Shown here: one piece after another, positions 50,644 to 61,300 of the stretch
Numbering within the stretch: the first letter of the stretch is position 1
Layout: every line of letters begins with the position of its first letter
NCBI RefSeq assembly: GCF_023278565.1
Contig: NC_064672.1
Span: 3,348,001 to 3,412,000, forward strand
Length of the DNA stretch: 64,000 bases
Direction: 5' to 3'
Source of the DNA: Colletotrichum lupini
Lineage: Eukaryota > Ascomycota > Sordariomycetes > Glomerellales > Glomerellaceae
The notes under the pieces: model-generated
Told to the model about the DNA's origin: nothing
The model's input: the letters and a program-made list of their open reading frames with translations, nothing else
The model's database searches: none
Position numbers and translations under genes: made by a program

Positions 50644-50833
50644 TATAATAAATTTAAAATACGGCCGGTAATAGGACGCCGATAACTTAGTAACTAGTAC
50701 ATAGATCTTATTATAAAAGAACTTTTTAAGAAGCAAAGCCCTTACGAAGGACTTTATAAGCTTTAGTTTTATAATATACCTATACTTATATTATAGCCTC
50801 GTTAGTTAAGTACTTATAGTCTAATCTCTTATA
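50644..50833 (+). repeat. 3' LTR of Gypsy copy 2 (190 bp)
   Basis: Begins TATAATAAATTTAAAATACG after the purine tract and ends CTAATCTCTTATA. Confidence 0.9.
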
Positions 50834-51457
50834 CTAAGCACCCTCTTTAACTAGCTTAATACTATAGTTATTATAATTAATATAAATATACTTAAGGATT
50901 AGTAAAGTACTTTTTAGTAATATAGAATTTAGCTAGGTAATAATACGGATACTATAAATAGCCGGGCTAATATAGATATTAAGATTTAGTATATTAATAC
51001 TAATTTAAAAATTATATTTTATAAAGCTAGAAATCCCTCTAATACGGGCTATATTATAAATATAAGGGAATATATAAGGGGCCCCCTAACCCTTAATAAA
51101 AAGGAGTATATAATATAGGATCTAGTTACTTACGTAAGCTAGTATTAGGAGGTCTTATATACGTTAAAATAAGTATAGCTCGCCCTCTAGATAGCTAAAA
51201 GCGGGGGAAAGTCGGGAGTTAATAAAAAGAAAATAATAGTCGAGTTAATTAACTACTATTTTAATTAGTAGTTAAGTATAGAGCGTAATATACCTAGTTT
51301 TCCTTAATACGTAATATACGGTACGGCCCCGGTAGATTGCTCCGTCGGGGGGATATATATATCTATATATATAGTAAATATTAATAATAATAAGGTTAGT
51401 ATTACTTTTAATAACGGTAATAGGAGTATTTCTAATACTACTATTATAAATTATTAT

Positions 51458-51563
51458 TTATTTTTTCTTTCTACCTTTGCTAGCTACTCGGGCGATTCTC
51501 GATATCGATTACATAGTAATAATACATAGTATTAATAAATACTCCCACTGTCTCGATAGACTT
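51458..51563 (-). mobile_element. Short 3'-end-only Alpha copy (106 bp)
   Basis: The complement of the last 106 bp of Alpha. The 13-bp TSD is TATAAATTATTAT (51445-51457) and TATAAACTATTAT (51564-51576), with one T/C difference. Its 5' end (complement AAGTCTATCGAGACAG) falls at the same family position as the copies at 12465 and 22051. Confidence 0.8.
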
Positions 51564-51822
51564 TATAAACTATTATATTTAAAAAAAATAACTAACTTAG
51601 CTAAGTACGCAGGCTTATAAAATAATAACGTCGGGCGCTTAATATTATTATTAATAATCCGTAGTTATAAATATTATAAAAAGAAAAGTTAAAAAGTAAA
51701 AAATTTATAAAAAAAATTAGTTTATTAAGATAATAAGAGTATTTATTAATATTGTATATTAATATTATATAATTGATATTGAGAACTACCTAAGTAGTTA
51801 GTAAAAGTAGAATATAAAAATA

Positions 51823-52012
51823 AATAATAAATTTAAAATATCCTTAGTAATAAAATATTAATAACTTAGTAATTAGTATACGGATCATATTATAAAAAAA
51901 CTTTTTAAGAAGTAAAGCCTATATAAAGGACTTTATAAGCTTTAATTTTATAATATACTTATATTTATACTATAGCCTCGCTAGTTAAGTACTTATAACT
52001 TAAATTTTTATA
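51823..52012 (+). mobile_element. Solo or truncated Gypsy LTR at the edge of the AT-rich block
   Basis: About 190 bp matching the Gypsy LTR (AATAATAAATTTAAAATATCC to TTAAATTTTTATA), heavily RIP-mutated. The following AATACTAAAGTATTAAAG resembles the sequence just inside the 5' LTR of the full copies, so this may be a 5' LTR of a truncated element rather than a true solo LTR. Confidence 0.7.
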
Positions 52013-52330
52013 ATACTAAAGTATTAAAGAAATATTTTAAAAAGAGTATATTAAATAGTTTTAGTTTAATCTTTTTCTTAAATACTACTTATTAATTACG
52101 AATATAATATAATTATAGTTAAGTAAGTAGCTTGTTTATTTAAATAGCTCGCTTATTACCTATATTATATTTAAATACAAATTTATTTATATAATTAAAA
52201 ACTAATAAAATATTTTAACTTTCTTATAAAAAGTAAATAAACTAGTATACGTAACCCGTGTTTTTTATAGTTATTTTTAATTAACTAGTTGCCTCTATAT
52301 ATTTCACTATTTTAGTCTAACTATTAGGCG
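52013..52330. other. Transition from AT-rich RIP block to normal-GC DNA
   Basis: AT-rich sequence continues to about 52250. After that, TG and CA dinucleotides return (GCGCTCGACTAGTGTAGGTATGTG at about 52330). No element end or gene was recognised here. Confidence 0.6.
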
Positions 52331-53181
52331 CTCGACTAGTGTAGGTATGTGTAAGGTGCGTGCCTCCTACAACAGGGCTTCTACTAAGACACCTGGTATG
52401 TCAGTCAAATCATAGTTCCGTCAGCATTTGCATCTACCCAGGTAATAACCTGAGATTAGACCATAATTCCTGGTGAGGTGGCTGCACTATGCTGCAGTGT
52501 ACAAAGATGCATAACTACCTTGCGGTAGACCGTCAAGATGTCTGCACCTGTGAGATCGGAGTAGTGACATTCGGTGGCCTGCCACCACTTTTGTGGCTCG
52601 CCAAGCAAGGAGGCCACAATGCTATACATCGAGATCTCGCTAGGTTACACTTACGGCTGGGATCCAACTGACCGCCTCTGTTGAGCAAGGTTTCATTGTT
52701 AGGCACAACAGTGTTATGGATAAGGCTTCGGAATAAGACACGTAAAAGGTCGGTGAGCAAAAGTCTCTTGATGTTTGTGATGGTTATTTGTGAGACATGG
52801 AAGGCGTCTTGCGAGGTACTCTCAAGTCGAAGTCCAAATATACTTGGCGGTCTCTGCTCAGACAGCATTGTATCACTATGCTACCAACTTTTGAAGGCGT
52901 CATTATCTTCGTCTCCGGTCTTTCCCTGACTCCCCCCTGCTATCAAAACTATTCATAGGCGGATGTAAGGAAAATAGGATCGGACAGATATGTGATTCGT
53001 TGTTATCCTTGAGGGAAGTACGTGTATACATAAATATTTATATTGACGCCATCTAGCAGTCGATGGGGCAGATATTCACGAAGCCAAGACTCCGAGACTT
53101 AAAGGTTGATGGCTGTGCTGTCCCGGCCAGCAATCCCTCTTCTCTCATCTAAGATCATCATTTGTCAAAATCTCCATCAGC
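52331..53181. other. Gene-poor stretch and upstream region of the membrane-protein gene
   Basis: Normal base composition. Short open frames exist on both strands (for example 52533-52868, minus) but none looks like a known protein and they overlap one another. The 53000-53181 part is the probable promoter and leader of the gene at 53182, with an AT-rich TATAAATATTTATATTG near 53028-53044 and a pyrimidine-rich leader (CCCTCTTCTCTCATC) near 53137. Confidence 0.5.
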
Positions 53182-54036
53182 ATGTCGGCTCTCATCCCAG
53201 AACATGTACGGGATGGATGCTCAACCCCAGCCTTTGAATTCATCTTGGCCACTGTCTTTCACAGTATTGCAATGTACAATGTCGTCGAACTAGATTTATT
53301 GATCTGGAGTACCTTTGTGCGTAGGTCTGGGCTGTATTTTTGGAGCTTCGTCATTGCCACAAACGGAATCATTTTTTATTCTGTCGGGTTCGTCCTGCTA
53401 GCCTACACCCTGCAGTCGCCAGATTATTACATGATATTTCTTCTTGTTCTAGGGACAATCCTGATGGTTTCTGGTCAATCTATGGTGTTGTATTCTCGTC
53501 TTCATCTAGTAAGGCAAGAACCCCTTGTTCTCCGATCTGTCCTTCTTATGGTCATTATTTTCGGGACTGTTACACACACCCCAACCATGGTGTTTCAATT
53601 TGGTACTACTGCGAAACCCCTCAACCTTATCACATGGTTCAAAGTTCTCTTCGTTTGGAGGAAAGTCGAAATGACGATGTTTTGTATCGAAAAGTCAATT
53701 CTTTCGGGCTTATATATCCACGCGGCCATCAGCTTTTTTAGGCTCAAAACATCCGCCCACGGAAACCCAGTAAAGGACCTGGCCACACCTCTTCTAGTGG
53801 TCAATGGGTTTGTTATATTCCTCGACCTGACGTTACTTGCGTCAACTTTCGCCTCTTTACCTACGGCTCAGCCAGCATACAGAGCACTCGTATACAGCGT
53901 TAAGTTAAAGGTCGAAATCAAATTACTCAACTCTCTCGTTAAGATTACACAGCATCCAACTGTCTTGACACTTCCAACTATTCCACGAAGTTCAACATCG
54001 GGCACTCCAGTAGCAAATGGCCAAGAGATGTCATGA
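53182..54036 (+). CDS. Seven-helix fungal integral membrane protein (DUF7703-type)
   Basis: A single uninterrupted frame of 284 codons. The protein has about seven hydrophobic segments (roughly residues 18-40, 50-75, 80-104, 117-140, 147-168, 170-188, 203-225), then a conserved-looking A-Y-R-A-L-V-Y-S-V-K-L-K-V-E stretch (232-245) and a short polar Ser/Thr-rich tail. The Y-N-V-V-E-L, R-R-S-G-L-Y-F-W-S-F and G-Q-S-M-V-L-Y-S-R-L-H-L patterns recall fungal membrane proteins of the DUF7703 family, whose biochemical role is not known. The ATG at 53182 follows ATCAGC and is the first in frame. It is the gene nearest the RIP block. Family recognition is from memory. That it codes is well supported by the long frame with membrane topology. 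Confidence 0.8.
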   Translation: MSALIPEHVRDGCSTPAFEFILATVFHSIAMYNVVELDLLIWSTFVRRSGLYFWSFVIATNGIIFYSVGFVLLAYTLQSPDYYMIFLLVLGTILMVSGQSMVLYSRLHLVRQEPLVLRSVLLMVIIFGTVTHTPTMVFQFGTTAKPLNLITWFKVLFVWRKVEMTMFCIEKSILSGLYIHAAISFFRLKTSAHGNPVKDLATPLLVVNGFVIFLDLTLLASTFASLPTAQPAYRALVYSVKLKVEIKLLNSLVKITQHPTVLTLPTIPRSSTSGTPVANGQEMS

Positions 54037-54479
54037 TTCCAGTAACCGCATAACTCTATTAGACTCGATAACCTTACTGGTAGGTTCTTTATTCTTGAGC
54101 TCCATAGCTTCTTGACATTAGTCACTTACTTAATTTAATCCCTAGGGATCAATGGCTCGATATTACGACACAATAAGCCACGCAGTCATTCTAGTGGGGT
54201 TCGCAAACCCCGAACATTCGTACTCTCGGCGTCCAGCCCAGTACGCCAGTAGACGCATAGGCCCGAGCTTTTCACAGCTGTAGACTGCCTACATGCTCTC
54301 TACAGACACTCAAGGACACCTCACAGGGCCGACCTGTGGTTCGGAATCTATAAGAAAGCTGTATATTTTACAATTGTACAAGGAAGACGTCGCTCCCACT
54401 ATTCTGATCCTGCCCATACCTGTCCCAAGCCTCTTCCCATTCACGCGCTGTGTCATGCCTCTTTGATGCTACTCGTTGT
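54037..54479. other. Convergent intergenic region
   Basis: Lies between the 3' ends of the membrane-protein gene (+) and the E1 gene (-) and must hold both 3' UTRs. No other gene is seen. No clear poly(A) signal was singled out. Confidence 0.5.
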
Positions 54480-57400
54480 TTACTCGCCCTTCAGCTTGTC
54501 CTGCTTGACGGAGAAAGCCATCTCCAGGAACTCTTGCTCCTCCTTGTTGTGCAGACCCTTGTTACCAGCGGCGACAGATGCACTGGGGCCACGGCCAGCG
54601 TACATGACGTGCTTGCGATCGTGATGCTGAGTGTTATTGAGCAAGGTCTCCAGGCGAGGCTGGACGAAACTCCAAGCACCAGCGTTCAGGGGCTCCTCTT
54701 GGCAGTAGACGATGGTCTTGGCGTTGGGGTACTGGTCGAGGTTCTCCTTCAGTTGTTGCCAGGGGAAGGGGTTCAGCTGCTCGATGCGGGTGAACGCGAC
54801 GTTGTCGATCTTGTTATCGGCGCGGTACTTGGATAGAGTAGCCCAAACCTGGCCAGAGCAGAGAATCACGCGCTCAATCTCCTCCTTAGGCTTGATGACG
54901 CCAGTCTCATGCTCCGGGTCGGGGATGATCCAGCGGAAGTGGGAGTCGCCCGAGAACTCCTCAATGTTGGAACGGGCCAATGGGTGGCGAAGCAGAGCCT
55001 TGGAGAAGAAAATAATGAGAGCTAATGAAAGTGAGCCACAAGAACTACAAGTATGGGATGATCAGAGTAAACTTACGCTTGCGGAATTGGCGATGCATTT
55101 GTCTGCGAAGGATGTGGAACAGGTTGGAAGGGCTAGTCATGTACGCGACCTGCATGTTGCAGTCTTGGTGTTGGCGGTCCAACTTCTCAGGGGAGGGGAA
55201 AACGCGAGGGTCCTCGTTGCTCAGCTGTAGCCATCTCTCGAGACGACCAGAAGAATGCTCTGGACCCTGACCGTCGTATCCGTGGGGCAGAGATACGACA
55301 AGACCAGTTCTTTGCATCCACTTGGCCTCACCCGAAGCGATGAATTGATCAATGATGCACTGCGCGTTGTTGGCGAAATCACCGAACTGAGCCTCCCACA
55401 TGACGAGAGCATTGGGAGAAGACAGAGAGTAGCCGTACTCGAAACCGAGAGCGCCAAACTCGCTCAAGGAAGAATTGGAGATGACAAACTTGCCCTGGTC
55501 CTTGCTGACGTGCTGAAGAGGAGTGTGAGTGTCTTCGGTCTCCTGGTCGTGGAAGACAGCATGGCGCTGAGAGAAAGTTCCACGCTCAACATCTTGACCA
55601 GAAACACGAACGTGGTGGCCCTCAGTGACGAGGGAGCCAAAGGCAAGGGCTTCCGCAGTGGGGAAGTCGATGTTCTTGCCCTCGACCACAGACTTGGTCC
55701 TGTTAGACAGAATACGCTTGAGGTTGCGATGAGGCTGGAAGCCCTCGGGGGTGCTGCCAATGACCTCGCCAAGGTGGTTCAAAGTCTTGCTGTCCACGCT
55801 TGTTTCGTTGTGAGGAAGGACCTCAGTTGCAAGCTCCTTGGGAGACTTGAAACCGTTCCACGCGGAGGTGGTCCATTCCTTGGAGGTGGGTTGGTAGTCC
55901 TTGGACTTGGAGAAACTCTCCTCCAGCATACCCCAGACCCACTGCTTGTGCTCCTCGATATCTTCTTTGGTGAAGCTGCCGTCCTCGAGAAGCTTGTTGA
56001 CGTAAATGGCAATCTGGGACTCATGATCCTGGATGCGCTTGTACATGAGAGGCTGGGTGAAAGAGGGCTGGTCGGTCTCGTTGTGACCGTGCTTTCGGTA
56101 GCAAACAAGGTCGACAATGACATCTTGCTGGAATTCAGCACGCCAGTCGGCAGCCATCTGACACACAAAGTTGACAGCCTCAACGTCATCGGCGTTGACG
56201 TGGAAGACGGGTGCGTCGATGGCCTTGGCGATGTCGGTGCAGTAAGCTGTGGAGCGGGCAAATCGGGGATCGGTAGTGAAGCCAATCTGGTTGTTGACGA
56301 CAAGGTGAATTGTACCGCCGGTAGAGAAGGCAGGAAGAGAGTGGAATCCAAGACATTCGTAGACAACACCTTGCGCGGCGAAGGCAGCATCACCGTGGAG
56401 CAGAACGCCCATCGCTGTGCGATGCGTCTTCTCATCATTGTTGTAGTGTTGGATAGCGCGGGTCTTGCCGAGCACAACAGGGTCTTCAGCCTCCAAGTGA
56501 GAAGGGTTGGCGACAAGGGAGAGCTGGACGCGCTTGCCGGAGGGTGTAGGGCGCTCAAAGTTCATACCAAGATGGTACTTGACGTCACCGGAGCCTTCGT
56601 CCTCGGCGCCGGCAGTTCCGGCGAACTCGCTGAAGATTGACTCGTTGGGCTTTCTTACGACGTTGCTTAGAACATTTAGGCGACCGCGGTGAGGCATGCC
56701 GATGACGATGTCCTTGACGCCGTAGTCGACGCTGCGATCGATCAACGCCTTCATACCGGGGACGAGAGTCTCGCAGCCTTCGAGGCCGAAACGCTTATCG
56801 TTCGGGTATTTCGTGGCAAGGAAGGATTCGAAGCTGGAACTCCAGATGAGACGATCGAGAATGCGGCGCTTTTCGTCGATAGAGTACTTGAAAGGTCGGG
56901 GGACCTCGATTCGTTCACGCAGCCAGTCGCACTTCTCTCTGTCAGGAATGTGGATGAACTCAATGCCGTAGGCACCGCAGTAAATCTTCTCGCAAGCATC
57001 AATGATCTCGCGGAGGGTCATCTTCTCGCGACCATCCTTCTTGAAGCGCGGCAAGATACCAGGACCAAGCTCGTACTCGGCGTCAAGATCCTTCTCAGAA
57101 AATTGATAGTGCTCAAGAGTCAGTTCCTTAGGCTTGATGTTACCGAAGCCCTGAGACTCGTTTCGAATCCCAAGGGGATCGATGTTGGCCTTGTGGTGGC
57201 CTCGAGCTTGGTAGGCGCGCACCAAAAGCTGGACCTTGAGATGGTTTGTAATCTCAGAGCCCTGACCAAGACCAGCGCCGAGTGCTGGAACGCCGCCAAT
57301 GGCACCAGGAACCAGAGAAGGCGGAGGAGTGAAAGCCTGGGCAATGGGCATGTCGCCGTTCTCCATGTTCTTGAAGTAGACTTGCCATGAGACGTGGACG

Positions 57401-57666
57401 CTCTTGGGATCTTGCTTCCACTGCATGTACATCTCGTCAATGTAGTTGGCAGTGTTGCCGGACAGGAAGTTATCGTTAGGGTTTGGTGCATTGTCGGTCG
57501 CGCTCGCGTAGTGACGTTGGCTGGTTAAGGCCAGGGGGCGACGGGCAGCAGCGAGCTTCCTCGTCGAGGTCCGCGACGCGATGGTAGAGAAGCATGATGA
57601 TGAGCTTGTAGGTTTTGAGGTGTGAAGCACCCGAGTGCCGGCTCTACACACAGAGCTTCGCAACAT
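54480..57666 (-). CDS. kgd1: 2-oxoglutarate dehydrogenase E1 component, mitochondrial
   Basis: The thiamine-diphosphate-dependent E1 subunit of the TCA-cycle 2-oxoglutarate dehydrogenase complex; it decarboxylates 2-oxoglutarate and passes the succinyl group to E2. Two exons, 57666-55077 and 55021-54480, with a 55-bp intron (55022-55076, GTAAGT...TTAG). They encode 1,043 residues, the usual size for fungi. Residues 1-50 are rich in Arg, Ser and Thr without acidic residues, as in a mitochondrial presequence. Family signatures: Y-I-D-E-M-Y-x-x-W (75-83), G-M-P-H-R-G-R-L (323-330), H-G-D-A-A-F-A (424-430), [11 protein letters not shown] (458-468), G-T-F-S-Q-R-H-A (696-703), [13 protein letters not shown] (793-805). 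The 3' acceptor at 55022 is chosen because it yields [20 protein letters not shown] across the junction, the conserved family text. The ATG context (CCGCCACCATG) is strong. Confidence 0.96.
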
Positions 57667-58302
57667 GGTGGCGGATAGGGCGATGGTGGAGGGAGTTCGT
57701 CGCCGTGAGCTGGATGAGCATGGAAAAGATGAAAGGAGGCAAGTAAGGACGGAACTTTGTCGGTCCTCGGGAGTAGGTGGTCGGGTTCATACGGGCCTGC
57801 GGCAAATCTGTCTTGGACTGGTGGAGAAAAGCTATCGACCCACATGGGTAGGTACGGATGCTCCATACGGCTGACCTACCTTACACAGCTGACCTACACT
57901 TGCATATAATTCGCCATTTCAGCCCGGTAAGAGATAGAGACCTGGATAAATCAATATTTTCCGTTATGCACACAGAATCATGATGCTATTCGGCCCTCTG
58001 GGCCCTTAGGACAATACCTTGGGTGAGCTGGGAGGTGGCGCGCCACCTGTGGCTGAAAGTGGCTAGTGATCGATGAACGAAAGGTCTCATTGGTCGGCAA
58101 CCCGTGCACAAGAGAGACAAGTAGGTATAGAAGCATTATTTTAATTACAGCTTTCTTTTACTCTTCATCTTTATTCTTCATGCGCATCAAGACTTCAGAA
58201 ACGTCTCTCCATGGAACTACATTGCTTTGCCTCCAAGAGTCATGTCTACTTACTAAACTATGATAAGCTAGGACTGTCAGCACGTTGATCCCTAGTACGG
58301 CG
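57667..58302. other. Intergenic region: kgd1 promoter/leader and RasGAP 3' UTR
   Basis: About 640 bp between two minus-strand genes. The part next to 57666 is the kgd1 upstream region. On the minus strand it is rich in C and T (for example CTCCCTCCACCATCGCCC near 57680). Nothing else was recognised. The last RasGAP exon may extend to 58246 if one more intron is spliced. Confidence 0.5.
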
Positions 58303-61300
58303 TCATTCGTAGTGACTTACTTCGATCAGCTTCTCGGTCAGAAGGAAACATTTCCTATCCTGGTCCTGGCTGAAGTTGAACGAACATGAACGCCACAACC
58401 CGCTGAAACCCATATCCTCAAGAATCTCATTCAAAACGGCTGTGGACTCTAGCGCTGTGCTGAACTTTGGATTTGACGTGAGTGCATGTAGCAAGTCTTG
58501 CGCAGACTCCAAAGTCGACGAATTCTGGCAATGCAGAAGCACATCGTCCAGGATAGAAACAATAGGCCCACAGCTGTGGTTCAGTCAGTCCAAGGGTCCG
58601 CTTAGGTGGGACAGGAGAGTTAGTAGCTTACAGGTGCATAATCACAGACGGCCTAGCTGCTGCTAGTTCCGTCAGCCACTGCAATGTCCGGTTCTGCAGT
58701 GCATCCTCCAAGTACTGAAAGTCAATCAACTCGATGGCCGTGTTCAGGAGGAGATCTTTATCCTTCATGCCGCCGAGATCATCGTATCTCTGCTGGCCAG
58801 TGACATCTCGTAAAAGGGAAGGATCAATACCCGCAAGCCATAGATTGTCCCTGAGCTCATCGCTCTCGACCGTTCGTGCGAGGATAAGAGCCATGTAAGG
58901 CGACCGAGATAAGTCGTCAGGCGGGCTCCCAGCGTCACCGACAGGATTGCCAGCCATGTCTAGGAAGGCCGAGAGTACTCGCATGGCATTCGTCTTCGTG
59001 GTAGTGTCCGCAAGACCACGAGCGAGACAAGCGCAGACTGCGAAATGGAAATTCTCAGGCGTGAAATGGATGCCGTATGCGTCATCTAGAGGCAGAGCAG
59101 CTTCCTCGAGCTGGACACGGCCCTGTAAAAGGAGAGGGCCCATCTTGTCCCCTCTCAGATCACCCACAGTGCTGATGTTAGTCATGACGGCCTCCAGGAA
59201 TTGCGCTGTGCAATTGAACAAGGCCGGAGGTACAAGTCTTAGAAGGGAGATGGCCAGCCAGAAGAGCTGCAGACCATAACGAGATGCCGACGGGAGCTTT
59301 GCCATCATCTTGGACAGAGAGGTCACAATGGAAATAAGCATGTCGCTGTTCGTGTCGTCTCCTAAGCGACCGACGCTATTTCGTAGAGCGACAAGCACTT
59401 GATAAAGCAAGTCGTCATCCACCTCCTCTCGTGCCAAGCAGCCCATGACGGCAAAAGCGCGGGGTTGAATAGCTGGGTTGTTTTGGAATGCGGTGCTGGC
59501 CACCAGACTCATCCAGCGTGACCTCCAGGCATTGGAGATGTCGATAGATAGCGCTGCTACCGAGCAGACCTCAAACAAGACTGCCGCTAGGTTCTCAGTG
59601 GCGGCCAGTGAAGGCCCGGCATCCTGTGTAGTCGACATGGAGGCCCCATCGCGTAGGAATGGGGGAGGTGTTGAGAATATCTCGCTCCTGGGCTCACTGA
59701 GGAAGTCTAAACTACCTCTGAGTTTGTTAAACCGAGTTTCGTCTAGGTTGAAAGAAGTGCAAGCTGCGTGCACAGTGTTGACAAGAAGCCTATGCACTAG
59801 CAAGCGAACCTCCGGAGCGCCTGTGTTGGCCAAGATTGTGACGATGTGAAAGATTTCTGGTAGATATAGCTGAGACTGCACGCCATTATCGAACGACAAT
59901 GACAAACAGAAATGAAGTAGAACGCAGATCTCGGCCCACACTGTATTGTCAGGCAAGTATTTCGTAGGTCTGAGGGAAGACCGATTCAACGCCTTGCGTA
60001 GCCGGGAAATCACCTTACCACGCAGGGTGATGCTTCCCATACCGGAGACGATCGATGACAGAGCTTCCATGGGCTCCTCAGAGAACCCAAAGCTTAGAGC
60101 TGCTCTCATGAGCTCCTCAAGGAAAATATCGAGTATTGTTTCGTCCTGGTAGATGCCGGGCCAGACAGCTTGCTCAAGCGTATACGTAAGCCCGTGATCT
60201 GACATAGCCACATCTATGAGTTTGCGAAACAATGCTGCAATCTTTTCCTTTCCCTTCTCGGCATCGGATTCGTTTGCCAAAACTCCAGTGCGTAAGCCGG
60301 GCAGCCATGGGGCCATATATGCCAGGCTGAGCGGCTTCTGCTCGTCAGTAAAGGTTTCCCATCCGACGAAGAACTCGGTCAAAAAATCAAAGGTCAGTTG
60401 AGGTTCGGACGTTGCCAACTGCCTGCTAATCTTGATGATGAAATGAGACGGGTCCATGGGTACGGAAACATCTGTAGTGGTCAGCAGCTAAATTCTGGCG
60501 GAACTTCACCTTCTACAATTCACTTGACTTCGCAACATACCTTTGGTGCACATCAAGTTTGAAGCCGCGCCGAACTTGAAGGCCTTACAAAGAGCACCAA
60601 GAAGATTGTAGGACGATAGTCTGAGAACGTGATCGGAGCTTGACAGGTTCGTTAAGGCTAGATTCAGCAAGGTGCCCGGAACATCCTGTGGACGGATCAA
60701 TCGTTCGTAGGCCTTGTGCGCTCTTGTATCCTTGCCGTACTTGGCTTTTGCGCCGCGTATTGTCTGGAGCACGTCGGCCTTCTTAGGGCTGGTGAAGTAC
60801 ATGACAATCTTGCCATTATCTGCACGCAGACCAAAGGCCGAATCATCTTCAGTCTGTATTGACGTAGGAGCTTCTTCCACTTCGCCTAACCTGAAAATAT
60901 CGTTCACAGTCGTGCTCAGCCGATAGCCTGGGAAGACCTCCTGTTTCTTGGTGGTTGTGACCTGGACAAATTGGCTGCCAACCTTGATGACAACCTCAAT
61001 CTTACCCTTTGTCTTGGACAGTCGGGTGATGGGTTGAAACACGTATCGGGTATCTGTGACAACGCTGATTGTCTCTTTCGGTAGATGAAGTTGGCTGAGA
61101 TGAAAATGAGCCTGCAAATCTTGAAGGCTACCAATCAAGTGGTAGTCGACATTTTTCGGATTGAAGACACTGCTATCGCTCTTGGCAGACACCCGTAGAA
61201 GTCTCCGAAAGCATTTCCTTCTGTACGTTAGCTACGTAAATCCGACGTAGAAACTTGGGATATCCATTGCAATTCCTGCCTCGTTGATCCTTACCTGAAG

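Larger units (their letters stand above)
42747..50833 (+). mobile_element. Full-length Ty3/Gypsy chromodomain LTR retrotransposon, copy 2
   Basis: 8,087 bp with 190-bp LTRs (42747-42936 and 50644-50833). The TSD is CTAAA (42742-42746) and CTAAG (50834-50838), with one G/A difference. It is collinear with copy 1 along its whole length. RT is near 45170-45650 with Y-I-N-D-L-I near 45493-45510. Integrase near 47440-47470 reads T-D-G-stop-I-E-R-T. The chromodomain is near 48015-48190. The purine tract is near 50629-50638. RIP stops are present in all frames. Confidence 0.92.
42151..51352 (-). mobile_element. Family Beta element, reverse, full length, split by Gypsy copy 2
   Basis: The 3' terminus complement (TTATATAGTGGTTTTTTTC) is at 42151 and the GC-rich 5' terminus complement ends at 51352. 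Removing Gypsy copy 2 leaves about 1.1 kb. It was inserted in the (AT)n tract of an Alpha copy. Confidence 0.82.
42043..51822 (+). mobile_element. Family Alpha, 5'-incomplete host of the Beta/Gypsy block
   Basis: Alpha sequence at 42043-42150, 51353-51457 and 51564-51822 is one broken copy, ending AGTAGAATATAAAAATAAATAA. It is interrupted by the reverse Beta 42151-51352 (itself holding Gypsy copy 2) and a short reverse Alpha 51458-51563. Its 5' half is missing at the 42042/42043 junction. Confidence 0.65.

Noticed and set aside
1..52000. Mitochondrial DNA origin because of high AT
   Set aside because: The AT richness follows RIP of Gypsy, MULE and short retroposon families. No mitochondrial genes were seen, and the block continues into nuclear genes.
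52489..52929. Overlapping short frames on both strands (60 to 111 codons) near the isochore border
   Set aside because: They overlap each other on opposite strands, have no recognisable motif, and no plausible splice joins were found.
55255..56640. 461-codon frame opposite the E1 gene
   Set aside because: It is the antisense shadow of kgd1. Long antisense frames are common over codon-biased, GC-rich genes. The minus strand carries clear E1 motifs throughout.
56689..57390. 233-codon frame opposite the E1 gene
   Set aside because: Also an antisense shadow of kgd1, without recognisable motifs.
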